Below, in pieces: positions 15,811-24,203 of a stretch of DNA of 26,596 bases. The notes beneath the pieces were generated by a model. It saw nothing but the letters and a program-made list of their open reading frames with translations, was not told the DNA's origin and did not search any database. Position numbers and translations under genes: made by a program. Position 1 is the stretch's first letter; every line of letters starts with the position of its first letter. This DNA comes from SZAS-103 sp043747745 (GTDB lineage Bacteria > Pseudomonadota > Gammaproteobacteria > Xanthomonadales > Xanthomonadaceae), in assembly GCA_043747745.1 (NCBI GenBank), contig JAYTOP010000097.1:1-26596 (forward strand). Direction: 5' to 3'.

Positions 15811-16431
15811 GTGTCCGCGACCGTCCATTTCTCCACCAAGGAACGCATCCTCAGCGCCGCCGAGGATCTGTTCGCACAGTTCGGATTCGCGGGTACGTCG
15901 CTGCGGCAGGTGACGACCCACGCCGAGGTCAACATCGCGGCGGTGAATTACCACTTCGGTTCCAAGGACAACCTCGTCAACGAGGTATTCCGGCGCCGGC
16001 TCGATGAACTCAGCGACAAGCGCCTGCTCGCCCTGCGCGAGGCTCTGCGCGACCATCCCGGCGAGCTTGAGCCGATCCTCGCAGCCTTCATCGAACCCGC
16101 TCTCTCACTGACCCTCGATCGCCACGGCGGCTCGGCTTTCGTGCGCGTGCTGGCGCGTGCTTACGCCGAAAAGAACGAGCGCCTGCGGAAGTTCCTCTCC
16201 GACAATTACGGCCATGTGCTGCGCGAGTTCTCTAAGGCCATCGGCGCCTGCCTGCCTGGGATCGGCAAGGAAGAATTGTACTGGCGCCTGGACTTCACGG
16301 CTGGCGCGCTGACTTATGCGATGGCCGACTTCGGGTTGATCCGCAGGCCCGCCGGGGCGACTGAAAAAGCTCATTGCCAGCGAGCTGCTGCGGCCCTGAT
16401 CCGCTTCGCATCGGCAGGGATACGACAATAG
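15811..16431 (+). CDS. TetR-family regulator, PsrA-like, of fatty-acid degradation
   Basis: About 206-aa TetR/AcrR repressor. The N-terminal helix-turn-helix reads KERILSAAEDLFAQFGFAGTSLRQVTTHAEVNIAAVNYHFGSKDNLVNEVF, which closely follows Pseudomonas PsrA (AAVNYHFGSK is shared); the C-terminal domain keeps FVRVLARAYAE and LYWRLDFTAGAL. PsrA-type regulators repress beta-oxidation genes and release DNA on binding long-chain acyl ligands. The start is uncertain: GTG at 15811 fits family length and leaves the palindrome at 15780-15793 upstream; a GTG at 15721 is also in frame. The gene is followed after 101 bases by fadN and fadA, its likely targets. Confidence 0.85.
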   Translation: MSATVHFSTKERILSAAEDLFAQFGFAGTSLRQVTTHAEVNIAAVNYHFGSKDNLVNEVFRRRLDELSDKRLLALREALRDHPGELEPILAAFIEPALSLTLDRHGGSAFVRVLARAYAEKNERLRKFLSDNYGHVLREFSKAIGACLPGIGKEELYWRLDFTAGALTYAMADFGLIRRPAGATEKAHCQRAAAALIRFASAGIRQ

Positions 16432-16447
16432 ATTGCAGGGCAGATCC

Positions 16448-16461
16448 GTACGCGAGCGTAC
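16448..16461. promoter_or_regulatory. Short inverted repeat between tetR and fadN
   Basis: GTACGC-GA-GCGTAC is a perfect 6-bp inverted repeat with a two-base centre, 16 bases after the regulator stop. It could be a protein-binding site or a tiny hairpin; no T tract follows, so a terminator is unlikely. No regulator can be assigned. Confidence 0.25.
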
Positions 16462-16493
16462 TCTCCATTCAAAAGTCAGCGATTTATGTAGCA

Positions 16494-16508
16494 GAAAACT
16501 TCTTTTTC
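16494..16508. promoter_or_regulatory. GAAAA-N5-TTTTC palindrome upstream of fadN
   Basis: An inverted repeat GAAAA/TTTTC with a 5-base spacer lies 24 bases before the fadN ATG, in an AT-rich patch (16470-16532) unlike its surroundings. It is a degenerate match to the GAAAC-N4-GTTTC PsrA core, so it may be the operator for fadNA. The core C and G are absent, so this remains weak. Confidence 0.3.
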
Positions 16509-16532
16509 AATTAAAACAATCGAGTAAACAAT

Positions 16533-18905
16533 ATGCCTAAGAAACTACTTGTACGTCGCGCGGCAGTCCTCGGCGCAGGCGTGATGGGTGCGCAAATCGC
16601 GGCCCACCTCGCGAATGCGGGCGTGGACACGCTGCTGTTCGATCTGCCAATGAAAGGTGGCGACCCGAACGGCATCGTCCTCAAGGCCATCGCCAATCTG
16701 GCCAAGCTTTCGCCTGCCCCGCTGGCGGCAAAGGATCGCGTCTCCGCGATCGTCCCAGCGAACTACGAACAGCACCTGGAACTGTTGCAGGGCTGCGACC
16801 TGATCGTCGAAGCCATCGCCGAGCGGCTCGATTGGAAAAAAGATCTGTACGCGAAGATCGCGCCGCACGTCGCGCCGACCGCGATCCTCGCCTCCAACAC
16901 CTCGGGCCTGTCGATCAATGCGCTGGCCGACGTACTCGACGAGGCACTGCATGAACGCTTCTGCGGCCTGCATTTCTTCAACCCACCGCGCTACATGCAC
17001 CTTGCGGAGTTGATACCTTGCAGGAAGACTTCTCCAGAAGTGCTTGATGCGCTTGAAACTTTCCTGACGTCGACCTTGGGCAAGGGCGTGGTCCGCGCCA
17101 AGGACACACCGAACTTCATCGGCAACCGGATCGGCGTGTTTTCGATGTTGTCGACCATGCACCACACTGCGGAATTTGGTTTGGGCTTCGATACCGTGGA
17201 CGCGCTGACCGGCCCGGCGATAGGCCGCCCGAAGTCGGCGACCTATCGCACCGCCGACGTGGTCGGCCTCGACACCATGGCCCACGTGATCCAGACAATG
17301 GCCGACACCCTGCCCGACGATCCTTGGCACACCTACTTCGCCGTACCAGACCTGTTGAAGGCGCTGATCGCCCAGGGTGCGCTCGGCCAGAAGACCGGCG
17401 CGGGCATCTATCGCAAGCTCGGCAAGGACATCCAGGTGCTCGATGTCGCCAGCCAGGATTATCGGGTCAGCGATGGCGAGGTCGCGCCTGACGTCGCCGA
17501 GATGTTGAAGATCAAGAATCCCGCCGAGAAATTTGCGGCATTGCGCGCTTCCGCGCACCCGCAGGCGCAATTCCTGTGGGCGATCTTCCGCGACCTGTTC
17601 CACTACAGCGCGTTCCACCTCGCCTCGATCGCCGACACCGCGCGCGACGTGGACTTCGCGATCCGCTGGGGCTACGGCTGGAAGCTTGGGCCGTTCGAGA
17701 CCTGGCAGGCGGCCGACTGGAAGCAGGTCGCAGGCTGGATCGCCGAGGACATCGTCGCCGGCAAGACGATGTCGAACGCGCCGCTGCCCAACTGGGTGTA
17801 TGACGGCCGCAATGGCGTCCACGGCAAGGACGGAAGCTTCAGTCCAGCGCGCGACGCGATGCTGCCGCGTTCGTCGCTGCCCGTCTACAAGCGCCAGCGT
17901 TTCCCCGATCCGCTGCTCGGCGAACGCTTCGCGCCAGGCGAAACCGTGTTCGAGACCGACGCGGTACGCATGTGGCACGACGGCGACGGCATCGCGGTGA
18001 TCGGCTTCAAGACAAAGATTCACACGGTCAACGATGGGGTTCTAGAAGGCCTGCAAAAAGCGGTCACGACCGCCGAACAGGACTTCGACGGCCTCGTGAT
18101 CTGGCAGGACAGCGAGCCGTTCTCGGCAGGCGCCGACCTCAAGGGCGCGATGGGGCTGCTTCAAGCGGGCAAGGTCGCGGATTTCGATGCGATGATCGCG
18201 ACCTTCCAGGCCACCAGCATGCGCCTGAAGTATGCGCAGGTTCCGGTGGTCGCGGCGGTGCGCGGCATGGCGCTCGGCGGCGGCTGCGAGTTCCAGATGC
18301 ATTCGGCGCGCACGGTCGCTGCACTCGAAAGCTATATCGGTCTCGTCGAGGCCGGAGTCGGCCTGTTGCCGGGCGGTGGCGGCCTCAAGGAAATCGCGAC
18401 GCGCGTCGGCCTGTCGGCCGGCCAGGGCGGTGATGTCTTCGCGGGCCTGAAGCCCTACTTCGAAGCCGTGGCGATGGGCAAGGTCTCGGCATCGGCGATG
18501 GAAGCGAAGGAACTCGGCCTGCTGCGCAAGGACGATGTGGTCGTGTTCCATGCGCACGAATTGCTTTATGTCGCGAAACAGCAGGCGCGCGCGCTGGCCG
18601 AATCGGGCTATCGTCCGCCATTGCCCGCGCGGCAGATCCCCGTCGCCGGCGATGTCGGTATCGCGACCTTCAAGATGATGCTCGTCAACATGCTCGAAGG
18701 CCGCTTCATCTCCGAGCACGACTATGAAGTCTCGAAGCGCATCGCGACCGTGCTGTGCGGCGGAAACGTGGATCGCGGCTCACTGGTCGACGAGGACTGG
18801 CTGATCAAACTCGAACGCGAACACTTCGTCGCTCTCGCGCAAATGCCGAAGACGCAGGCGCGGATCATGCATACGTTGACGACGGGGAAGCCGCTGAGGA
18901 ACTGA
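16533..18905 (+). CDS. fadN: 3-hydroxyacyl-CoA dehydrogenase/enoyl-CoA hydratase, FadN type
   Basis: 790-aa bifunctional beta-oxidation enzyme that hydrates enoyl-CoA and oxidises 3-hydroxyacyl-CoA. The dehydrogenase is N-terminal: NAD loop GAGVMGAQIA (14-23), HFFNPPRYMHLAE (about 146-158) with catalytic His, and DTPNFIGNRIG. The hydratase is C-terminal: SAGADLKG (about 531), GMALGGGCEF (about 578) and GLVEAGVGLLPGGGG (about 603-617). This order and the ending QARIMHTLTTGKPLRN match Bacillus FadN and are opposite to E. coli FadB, where the hydratase comes first. No strong ribosome site precedes the ATG at 16533. fadA follows after 137 bases, so together they form a thiolase/hydratase-dehydrogenase pair. 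Confidence 0.92.
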   Translation: MPKKLLVRRAAVLGAGVMGAQIAAHLANAGVDTLLFDLPMKGGDPNGIVLKAIANLAKLSPAPLAAKDRVSAIVPANYEQHLELLQGCDLIVEAIAERLDWKKDLYAKIAPHVAPTAILASNTSGLSINALADVLDEALHERFCGLHFFNPPRYMHLAELIPCRKTSPEVLDALETFLTSTLGKGVVRAKDTPNFIGNRIGVFSMLSTMHHTAEFGLGFDTVDALTGPAIGRPKSATYRTADVVGLDTMAHVIQTMADTLPDDPWHTYFAVPDLLKALIAQGALGQKTGAGIYRKLGKDIQVLDVASQDYRVSDGEVAPDVAEMLKIKNPAEKFAALRASAHPQAQFLWAIFRDLFHYSAFHLASIADTARDVDFAIRWGYGWKLGPFETWQAADWKQVAGWIAEDIVAGKTMSNAPLPNWVYDGRNGVHGKDGSFSPARDAMLPRSSLPVYKRQRFPDPLLGERFAPGETVFETDAVRMWHDGDGIAVIGFKTKIHTVNDGVLEGLQKAVTTAEQDFDGLVIWQDSEPFSAGADLKGAMGLLQAGKVADFDAMIATFQATSMRLKYAQVPVVAAVRGMALGGGCEFQMHSARTVAALESYIGLVEAGVGLLPGGGGLKEIATRVGLSAGQGGDVFAGLKPYFEAVAMGKVSASAMEAKELGLLRKDDVVVFHAHELLYVAKQQARALAESGYRPPLPARQIPVAGDVGIATFKMMLVNMLEGRFISEHDYEVSKRIATVLCGGNVDRGSLVDEDWLIKLEREHFVALAQMPKTQARIMHTLTTGKPLRN

Positions 18906-18913
18906 AGTAGATG

Positions 18914-18996
18914 GGGCTGGGGACTAGGGGCTGGCAGAAGCCACAGACAACCAGCTTCAAGCTCTTACCAGTCCCCAGACCCTAGTCCCCAACCCC
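18914..18996 (+). repeat. G-rich inverted repeat between fadN and fadA
   Basis: Arms at 18914-18935 (GGGGCTGGGGACTAGGGG...) and 18975-18996 pair at 20 of 22 positions around a 39-base loop. The arms are built from GGGGACTA/GGGGCT-like units, and the repetition continues just outside the second arm. This looks like a dispersed, REP-like extragenic palindrome. In the fadNA transcript it would form a strong hairpin 8 bases after fadN, capable of lowering or stabilising downstream expression. The G runs on the sense strand could also form a small quadruplex. Confidence 0.7.
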
Positions 18997-19042
18997 GTTT
19001 TCCCTGATCCAATATCCAAGCTGAAACATCCAAGGACATCCA

Positions 19043-20254
19043 ATGAATCGCCAAATCCAGGACGCCTACATCGTCGCCGCGACCCGCACACCGGTCGGCA
19101 AAGCCCCGCGCGGCGTGTTCCGCAATACGCGGCCCGACGAGATGCTCGCGCACGTTTTGCGCGCGGTCGTCGCGCAGGCGCCGGACATCGATGCAACGCA
19201 GATCGGCGACATCATCATCGGCTGCGCGATGCCCGAGGGCGAGCAAGGCATGAATGTCGCGCGTATCGGCGCGCTGCTCGCGGGCCTGCCGAACACCATC
19301 GCCGCGCAGACGATCAACCGTTTCTGCTCGTCGGGCCTGCAGGCGGTCGCGCTCGCGGCTGATCGCATCCGCCTTGGCGAAGCCGACCTGATGCTCGCGG
19401 GCGGTACCGAATCGATGTCGATGGTGCCGATGATGGGCAACAAGGTCGCGATGAGCCCAAAGGTGTTTGCTTCCACCGGAGCCGGCGACGACCACATCAA
19501 TATTGCCTACGGCATGGGCATTACCGCCGAGAAGGTCGCCGATGAATGGAAAGTCTCGCGCGCCGACCAGGACGCGTTCGCTCTCGCTTCGCACCAGAAG
19601 GCGATGGCAGCAATTGCCAGCGGTGAATTCAAGGACGAGATCACGCCGTACGATGTCGTTTCGCGCGTACCGGACCTCGACGGCAACGTCATCCGCCTGC
19701 GCGAAGCATTGATCGACACCGACGAAGGACCGCGCCCGGATACGACGCTTGATGGCCTGTCGAAGCTGCGCACCGTGTTCCGCAACGGCGGCAGCGTGAC
19801 TGCGGGCAATTCCTCGCAGATGTCCGATGGCGCAGCTGCGGTATTGCTTGCATCGGAATCGGCGATCAAACGCTACGGACTGACTCCCCTCGCCCGCTTC
19901 GTCGGCTATTCGGTCGCCGGCGTGCGTCCGGAAGTGATGGGCATCGGCCCGATTGCCGCGATCCCGAAGGCGCTCGCGCAAACGGGCCTGACCAGGGACC
20001 AGATCGACTGGATCGAACTCAACGAAGCGTTTGCCGCGCAGGCGCTCGCCGTTATCCGCGACATCGGCCTCGACCCGAGCAAGGTCAACCCGCTCGGCGG
20101 CGCGATCGCGCTCGGCCACCCGCTCGGAGCTACTGGTGCGATCCGCACCGCGACCATCGTGCATGGCATGCGCCGCCGCAAGCAGAAGTACGGACTGGTC
20201 ACGATGTGCATCGGCACCGGCATGGGCGCGGCGGGAATTTTTGAATCGCTCTGA
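19043..20254 (+). CDS. fadA: Acetyl-CoA C-acyltransferase (3-ketoacyl-CoA thiolase)
   Basis: 403-aa thiolase catalysing the last step of beta-oxidation, cleaving 3-ketoacyl-CoA with CoA. The nucleophile is Cys95 in NRFCSSGLQAV; His359 in GGAIALGHPLGATGA and Cys389 in TMCIGTGMG complete the active site. NEAFAAQALAV (327-337) is also conserved. The ATG at 19043 has AAGGA seven bases upstream. It lies 137 bases after fadN across the G-rich inverted repeat and is expected to act on FadN products. Confidence 0.95.
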   Translation: MNRQIQDAYIVAATRTPVGKAPRGVFRNTRPDEMLAHVLRAVVAQAPDIDATQIGDIIIGCAMPEGEQGMNVARIGALLAGLPNTIAAQTINRFCSSGLQAVALAADRIRLGEADLMLAGGTESMSMVPMMGNKVAMSPKVFASTGAGDDHINIAYGMGITAEKVADEWKVSRADQDAFALASHQKAMAAIASGEFKDEITPYDVVSRVPDLDGNVIRLREALIDTDEGPRPDTTLDGLSKLRTVFRNGGSVTAGNSSQMSDGAAAVLLASESAIKRYGLTPLARFVGYSVAGVRPEVMGIGPIAAIPKALAQTGLTRDQIDWIELNEAFAAQALAVIRDIGLDPSKVNPLGGAIALGHPLGATGAIRTATIVHGMRRRKQKYGLVTMCIGTGMGAAGIFESL

Positions 20255-20262
20255 CTGCAATC

Positions 20263-20278
20263 GGCCACCCTGGCCTTT
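20263..20278 (+). terminator. Possible short terminator after fadA
   Basis: GGCCA (20263-20267) and TGGCC (20271-20275) form a 5-bp stem with a CCC loop followed by TTT, 8 bases after the fadA stop. The stem and T run are short, so this is a weak Rho-independent terminator candidate. The rest of the gap to 20451 holds only the tandem repeat listed separately. Confidence 0.35.
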
Positions 20279-20406
20279 CGGTGCCCTCAAATCGTCGCCG
20301 TAGAACAGCCGTTCGACGGCACGCTCTGACTGTCTTTGCCATAACGAAAGCCCCGATACCCTGCGGGTGACTTCCGCAGTCGCCCAAACGCACGCATGCG
20401 TAGACG

Positions 20407-20454
20407 TCGTGCTTGTCCGACGTCATGCGTGTCCAACATCGTGCTTGTCCGCTA
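20407..20454. repeat. Three 16-bp tandem repeats
   Basis: Units begin at 20407, 20423 and 20439. Each opens with TCGTGCTTGTCC or, in the middle unit, TCATGCGTGTCC, followed by a variable tetrad (GACG, AACA, GCTA). Units 1 and 3 share an identical 13-mer. They adjoin the 3' end of the broken serine hydrolase gene at 20452. Function unknown; the sequence may mark a recombination or slippage spot. Confidence 0.6.
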
Positions 20455-21673
20455 GCGCATACACGACGAGACCGGGTGCGCGCGTGCATGCGGATTGCGC
20501 ATATCCGGCTTGTCGTAAGGGATATAGCCCATCCAGAACCACGGCAAACATGTCTGTCCGTACAGCGCTTCGACGAACGGAAAAAACATTCGGTCGGCGC
20601 GTGCGCTGTTCGACATCATGACCACCGCCATTTTCGACTTCGGAAAGGCGAGCACGAAGTTGTTGGTGCCAACGTCATTGCCCTCCTTGAACATGGCAGG
20701 ACCGCGCGGGGACTCATACAGCACCCAACCCAGGCCAGCCGCAAGCTTGATGGTGTCGTTCACCCTGGTCTTGCCGGGGAAATGCGGGGGAAATTCCTGC
20801 GGTGAAACGATCCTGATCTGGGCATGCAGCATGTCGCGCATGGCCTTGTCCGAAAGCCCGTCGCCGCGCAGCACGCCGGCGACAAAACGTGCGTAGTCCT
20901 CGACGGTCGTCTCCATCGACGCAGCGGCCAACGCCTTCCTGCGCCGCTTGTGGCCAACGGCGACACCATCGGCGTTGTAGGCCATCGAGGCAGCCCCGGC
21001 GAAGTCGTCGCGCCAGACCATGCTGGTGCTCTTCATGCCGAAGCGGTCGAAGACGCGCGTCTGCATGAGTTCCTGGAAGGATTTGTGCGTCCGTTCCTCG
21101 ACGACGAGTTGCAGCAGTTGCATGCCCTCGCCGGAATAGACGTAACGCATGCCTGGGTCCTACTTGATGTCGAGCTTTGCATCGTCGTTGAACCGGCGCC
21201 AGTTCGGCAGCCCGCCGCTGTGTGAAAGCAGCATCCTCGGCGTGATCGCTTTCCAGCGTGGATCGGCTGCGAGGTCGGCGTAGTCCGGATAGTCGGGCAG
21301 CGGCTTCATGAGGAGTTTGGTCAATGGCGCATCGAGATCGATGACGCCTTCATCGACCAGTTGCATCGTCATGAAAGCGAATGCAGGCTTGGTGAGAGAT
21401 GCCGCAGACATGATCGTAGCGGGCGTCATGAGCCGGTGGCGCTCGACATCCGCCATCCCATAGGCCTGGGTCCTCACGATCCCGCCGTCCTGGACGATCG
21501 CGATGGCCAGTCCGGGAACGTCGACTTTCTTCATCAGGTCGTGCGCACTCGCATCCATCTGCTGCTTCGTGAGCAGGGACGTCGTGCGCACTGCGACTGT
21601 CGTCCGCCGATGCCCGTCCCGATACGCATCCGAGCATCGCCAACAGGGCGATGGACATGAGAAGCGGCGGCAT
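20452..21673 (-). pseudogene. Beta-lactamase-fold serine hydrolase, disrupted by an amber codon and probable frameshift
   Basis: Remnant of a class C beta-lactamase-like hydrolase (Pfam Beta-lactamase; esterase/peptidase relatives). The nucleophile motif SLTK (in MSAASLTKPAF) and YSGEG (the YxN-like position) are both intact. The ORF 21160-21591 ends ...AKLDIK at TAG, and the same frame resumes at DPGMRYVYSGEG and runs to 20452, so one in-frame stop splits an otherwise continuous domain. Upstream, a signal peptide (MPPLLMSIALLAMLGC, ATG at 21673) lies in another frame from the catalytic part, implying a second lesion near 21590-21620. The natural product would have been an exported lipoprotein of about 400 aa. 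Readthrough at the amber codon cannot be excluded, but two lesions favour a pseudogene. Confidence 0.8.
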
Positions 21674-21833
21674 TGTTCTCAGCAGAACCTCGACATCATG
21701 GAAGCAGGCGAATTGTGGATCAGGCTGCCAGTTTGATAGGGCGGCAGCGATTCGGCCAGTTCCAGACATACAAATCGCCTACGAACGCAGAGGCTCACAC
21801 GTCGGGACGATCGGAAAGCGCCGCCGATACCCA

Positions 21834-24203
21834 TCACTCGTAACTCAGCGCCGTCGCCGTTGGAATCCGCATCGCGCGGCGCGAAGGCAGCGCGCATGCG
21901 GCAATCGACACGACGATGATCATGGCCAGCCAGCGCAGCATTCCGCCAGCATCCGGGACGATGTGCGTCGGCACAGTGAACATCAGCTTGCCGAATGCGT
22001 TGGACAGCGCGATGGACATCGGCACCGACAGCGGAATCGAGGCGATCCAGCCAAGCACTGCAATGACCAGTCCTTCGACCTGGATCATCGCCATGATCGT
22101 GCGATGGCGCGCGCCGATCGCGCGCAGCACGCCGATCTCGCGCGTGCGTTCGAGCACCGCCGAACCCATCGTTGCCGCGAGCCCCATTCCGCCGACGGCG
22201 ATCATCACCCAGGCCATGACGCCGAGGAAATCGACCACCATCAGCAAATGGTCCTCGACGGCGCGGCGCATGTCGCTGAGCAGCAGGCTGCTGGCAACGG
22301 GCATGGACGAGCGTTCGAGTTCCGCGCGCAAACGCAGGATGAGGTCCAATTGGGAAGCCTGGTCGCGCGCGTTTGCCGCGACGACAAGCACTGAACTGCG
22401 ATCGCCGCCATGCAGGGACTTCAGTGTTGCGTCCGGCACGTAAGCCTGCTTCTGCGGTCCGGAATCGACGACTCCGGCCACGCGAAACCGCGTCGGCTGT
22501 CCATCGATCATCAAAACGATGTCGCTGCCGGGAACCAGCGACGGTTCGTCCTTCAACAGACTGCGGCTGATCACGATCGCGTTGCGATCGGTCGCGCGCA
22601 ACCAGCGTCCGCTTATCTGTAGTGGCACAATCATCGAGGAACCCGATGGCAGGCCGACCATCGCGAAGACATTGCCCTGCGTCCCGTGCGCATGCGCGAC
22701 GCTTGCGTCCTGCTTGCTCCAGACTTCCACACGCCGGATGCCGACAACCCGCGCCGCTGCGGCTTCGATCTGCGTGCGGTCGTGCGCATCCGCAAAACTC
22801 AGGGCGAAGTCGTAGCGCTGGCTGGAAAAAAGCACGCCCACCGAATCGCGCACGGCGATGCGCAGGTTGTCGGCGCCAAGATAGACAGCGCCGCCCGCAG
22901 CCAGCGCCAGCAAGGTGAGGATCATGCGCTGGCGCTTGCGGAACGCGTTGCCGATCGACAGTTGCAGCGGCCGATTGATGCCGGGAATCGCGATCCAGCG
23001 ACGCACGTGCCAACCATTGGTGCCGGTCGCAATGCCGGGGTCGCGCAAGCCCGAATTGACCGGCATGGCGCATGCGCGCCTGACCGGAATCGCAGCGGCC
23101 GCGACCGGAAGCAGGCAACCGACGGCAATCTGGATCGCGATCGTCCACCACGGGATCGCATAACCGTCGACCGAGAAATTCAGCATCCCCGCATTCAGCG
23201 CGGCGTAAGCGCGTCCGATCGCAATGGCTGCGGGCAATGCGATCGCGGAAGCGAGGAGGCCGAGCAACAAGGCGAAGCCCAGGTACATCGGGACGATCTG
23301 GCCGGCGTGCGCGCCGAGGGACTTCATCACCGAGATTTCGCGCGTCTGGCCAGCGAGCATCGCCGCGATCAGGTTGACGATGAGGAAGCTGCACACCAGC
23401 AGCGTCAGCAATCCGAACGCACCTTGCGTGAGCATCAGCGCGTTCATCTGCGCTGCGTGCGGGTGTTGCCCGGGCACCGGCACGTCGATGTTGGTGACGT
23501 GTCCGCCGCTGCGTTCGATGCGTGCCTGGATGTCCCAGGCGACGCGGCGTACGTCGTCGCGGTCGGCGGATGCATCGCGCAGGACGATCTGGATTTCATT
23601 GAACGAGGACGGTGCGCCGAGCGTTTCCAGGGTCGCGGGCGTTACGAACGCGTAGACGACATGGTCCATCCAGCCTGGTGGAAGGCCGACATCGTGTGCA
23701 ACACCGGTGATTGGCAGTGCATGCGGCGCGGCTTTCCCGAACTGCAGCGTCATCGCACGGCCCAGCACTGCGCCAGAGAATTCCAGCGACGATTTTTCGA
23801 TCACGATTTCGCCATCGCGCGGCGGCCACGTGCCGCGCGTCGACTCGAGCCTGCCGATCTCCGGCGTTGCGAATGCGTCGAGTGCGAAAAGCTCGGCCGT
23901 CAGGGGTGCGCCATCGACCCTGGCTGTCGCAAACACGATGCGCCGCACGCGCGCAGCCGCAACCGCAGGCACCGCGCGCACTTGCGCGAGCAACGCGGCA
24001 TCGATCTTGTCGATGCGCAACGTCGCGGACACCGGATGGCTTGCGCGATAGGTTTCCGTGGTCACGCGCTGTACCAGTGCCCAGGCATCCAGCAGCGCGC
24101 CCGCAGCGATCATTCCCGTGGCAATGGCGACCACCACCAGCAGCGTGCGGGCCTTGTGCAGCCATGCATCGCGCAGCATCTTGCGCCAGCGCGGCCTAAG
24201 CAT
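21834..24203 (-). CDS. ABC transporter permease with two FtsX domains
   Basis: 789-aa membrane protein of the MacB/LolC/E-type permease superfamily. The N-terminal helix (ARTLLVVVAIATGMIAAGALLDAW) is followed by a periplasmic MacB-like domain, an FtsX core (about 250-400; REISVMKSLGAH coupling motif), a second N-terminal helix (MILTLLALAAGGAVYLGADNL), a second periplasmic domain and a second FtsX core ending in RREIGVLRAIGARHR-like and RRAMRIPTATALSYE sequences. This is the fused two-permease form, so one chain can make the full transporter with an ATPase dimer. The ATG at 24203 overlaps the ATPase stop by 8 bases. Such transporters act on lipoproteins, peptides or toxic compounds by mechanotransmission; the substrate is unknown. 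Confidence 0.9.
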   Translation of the reverse strand: MLRPRWRKMLRDAWLHKARTLLVVVAIATGMIAAGALLDAWALVQRVTTETYRASHPVSATLRIDKIDAALLAQVRAVPAVAAARVRRIVFATARVDGAPLTAELFALDAFATPEIGRLESTRGTWPPRDGEIVIEKSSLEFSGAVLGRAMTLQFGKAAPHALPITGVAHDVGLPPGWMDHVVYAFVTPATLETLGAPSSFNEIQIVLRDASADRDDVRRVAWDIQARIERSGGHVTNIDVPVPGQHPHAAQMNALMLTQGAFGLLTLLVCSFLIVNLIAAMLAGQTREISVMKSLGAHAGQIVPMYLGFALLLGLLASAIALPAAIAIGRAYAALNAGMLNFSVDGYAIPWWTIAIQIAVGCLLPVAAAAIPVRRACAMPVNSGLRDPGIATGTNGWHVRRWIAIPGINRPLQLSIGNAFRKRQRMILTLLALAAGGAVYLGADNLRIAVRDSVGVLFSSQRYDFALSFADAHDRTQIEAAAARVVGIRRVEVWSKQDASVAHAHGTQGNVFAMVGLPSGSSMIVPLQISGRWLRATDRNAIVISRSLLKDEPSLVPGSDIVLMIDGQPTRFRVAGVVDSGPQKQAYVPDATLKSLHGGDRSSVLVVAANARDQASQLDLILRLRAELERSSMPVASSLLLSDMRRAVEDHLLMVVDFLGVMAWVMIAVGGMGLAATMGSAVLERTREIGVLRAIGARHRTIMAMIQVEGLVIAVLGWIASIPLSVPMSIALSNAFGKLMFTVPTHIVPDAGGMLRWLAMIIVVSIAACALPSRRAMRIPTATALSYE

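Noticed and set aside
16545..18023. Long antisense open frame (492 codons) opposite fadN
   Set aside because: Shadow of the strong codon bias of fadN; composition is Arg/Gly/Ala-rich and no domain is recognisable. The same applies to 18965-20290, 22686-24209 and 5670-7175.
21679..23394. 571-codon minus-strand open frame overlapping the ABC permease
   Set aside because: Arg-rich out-of-frame translation of the permease gene, without membrane helices or known motifs.
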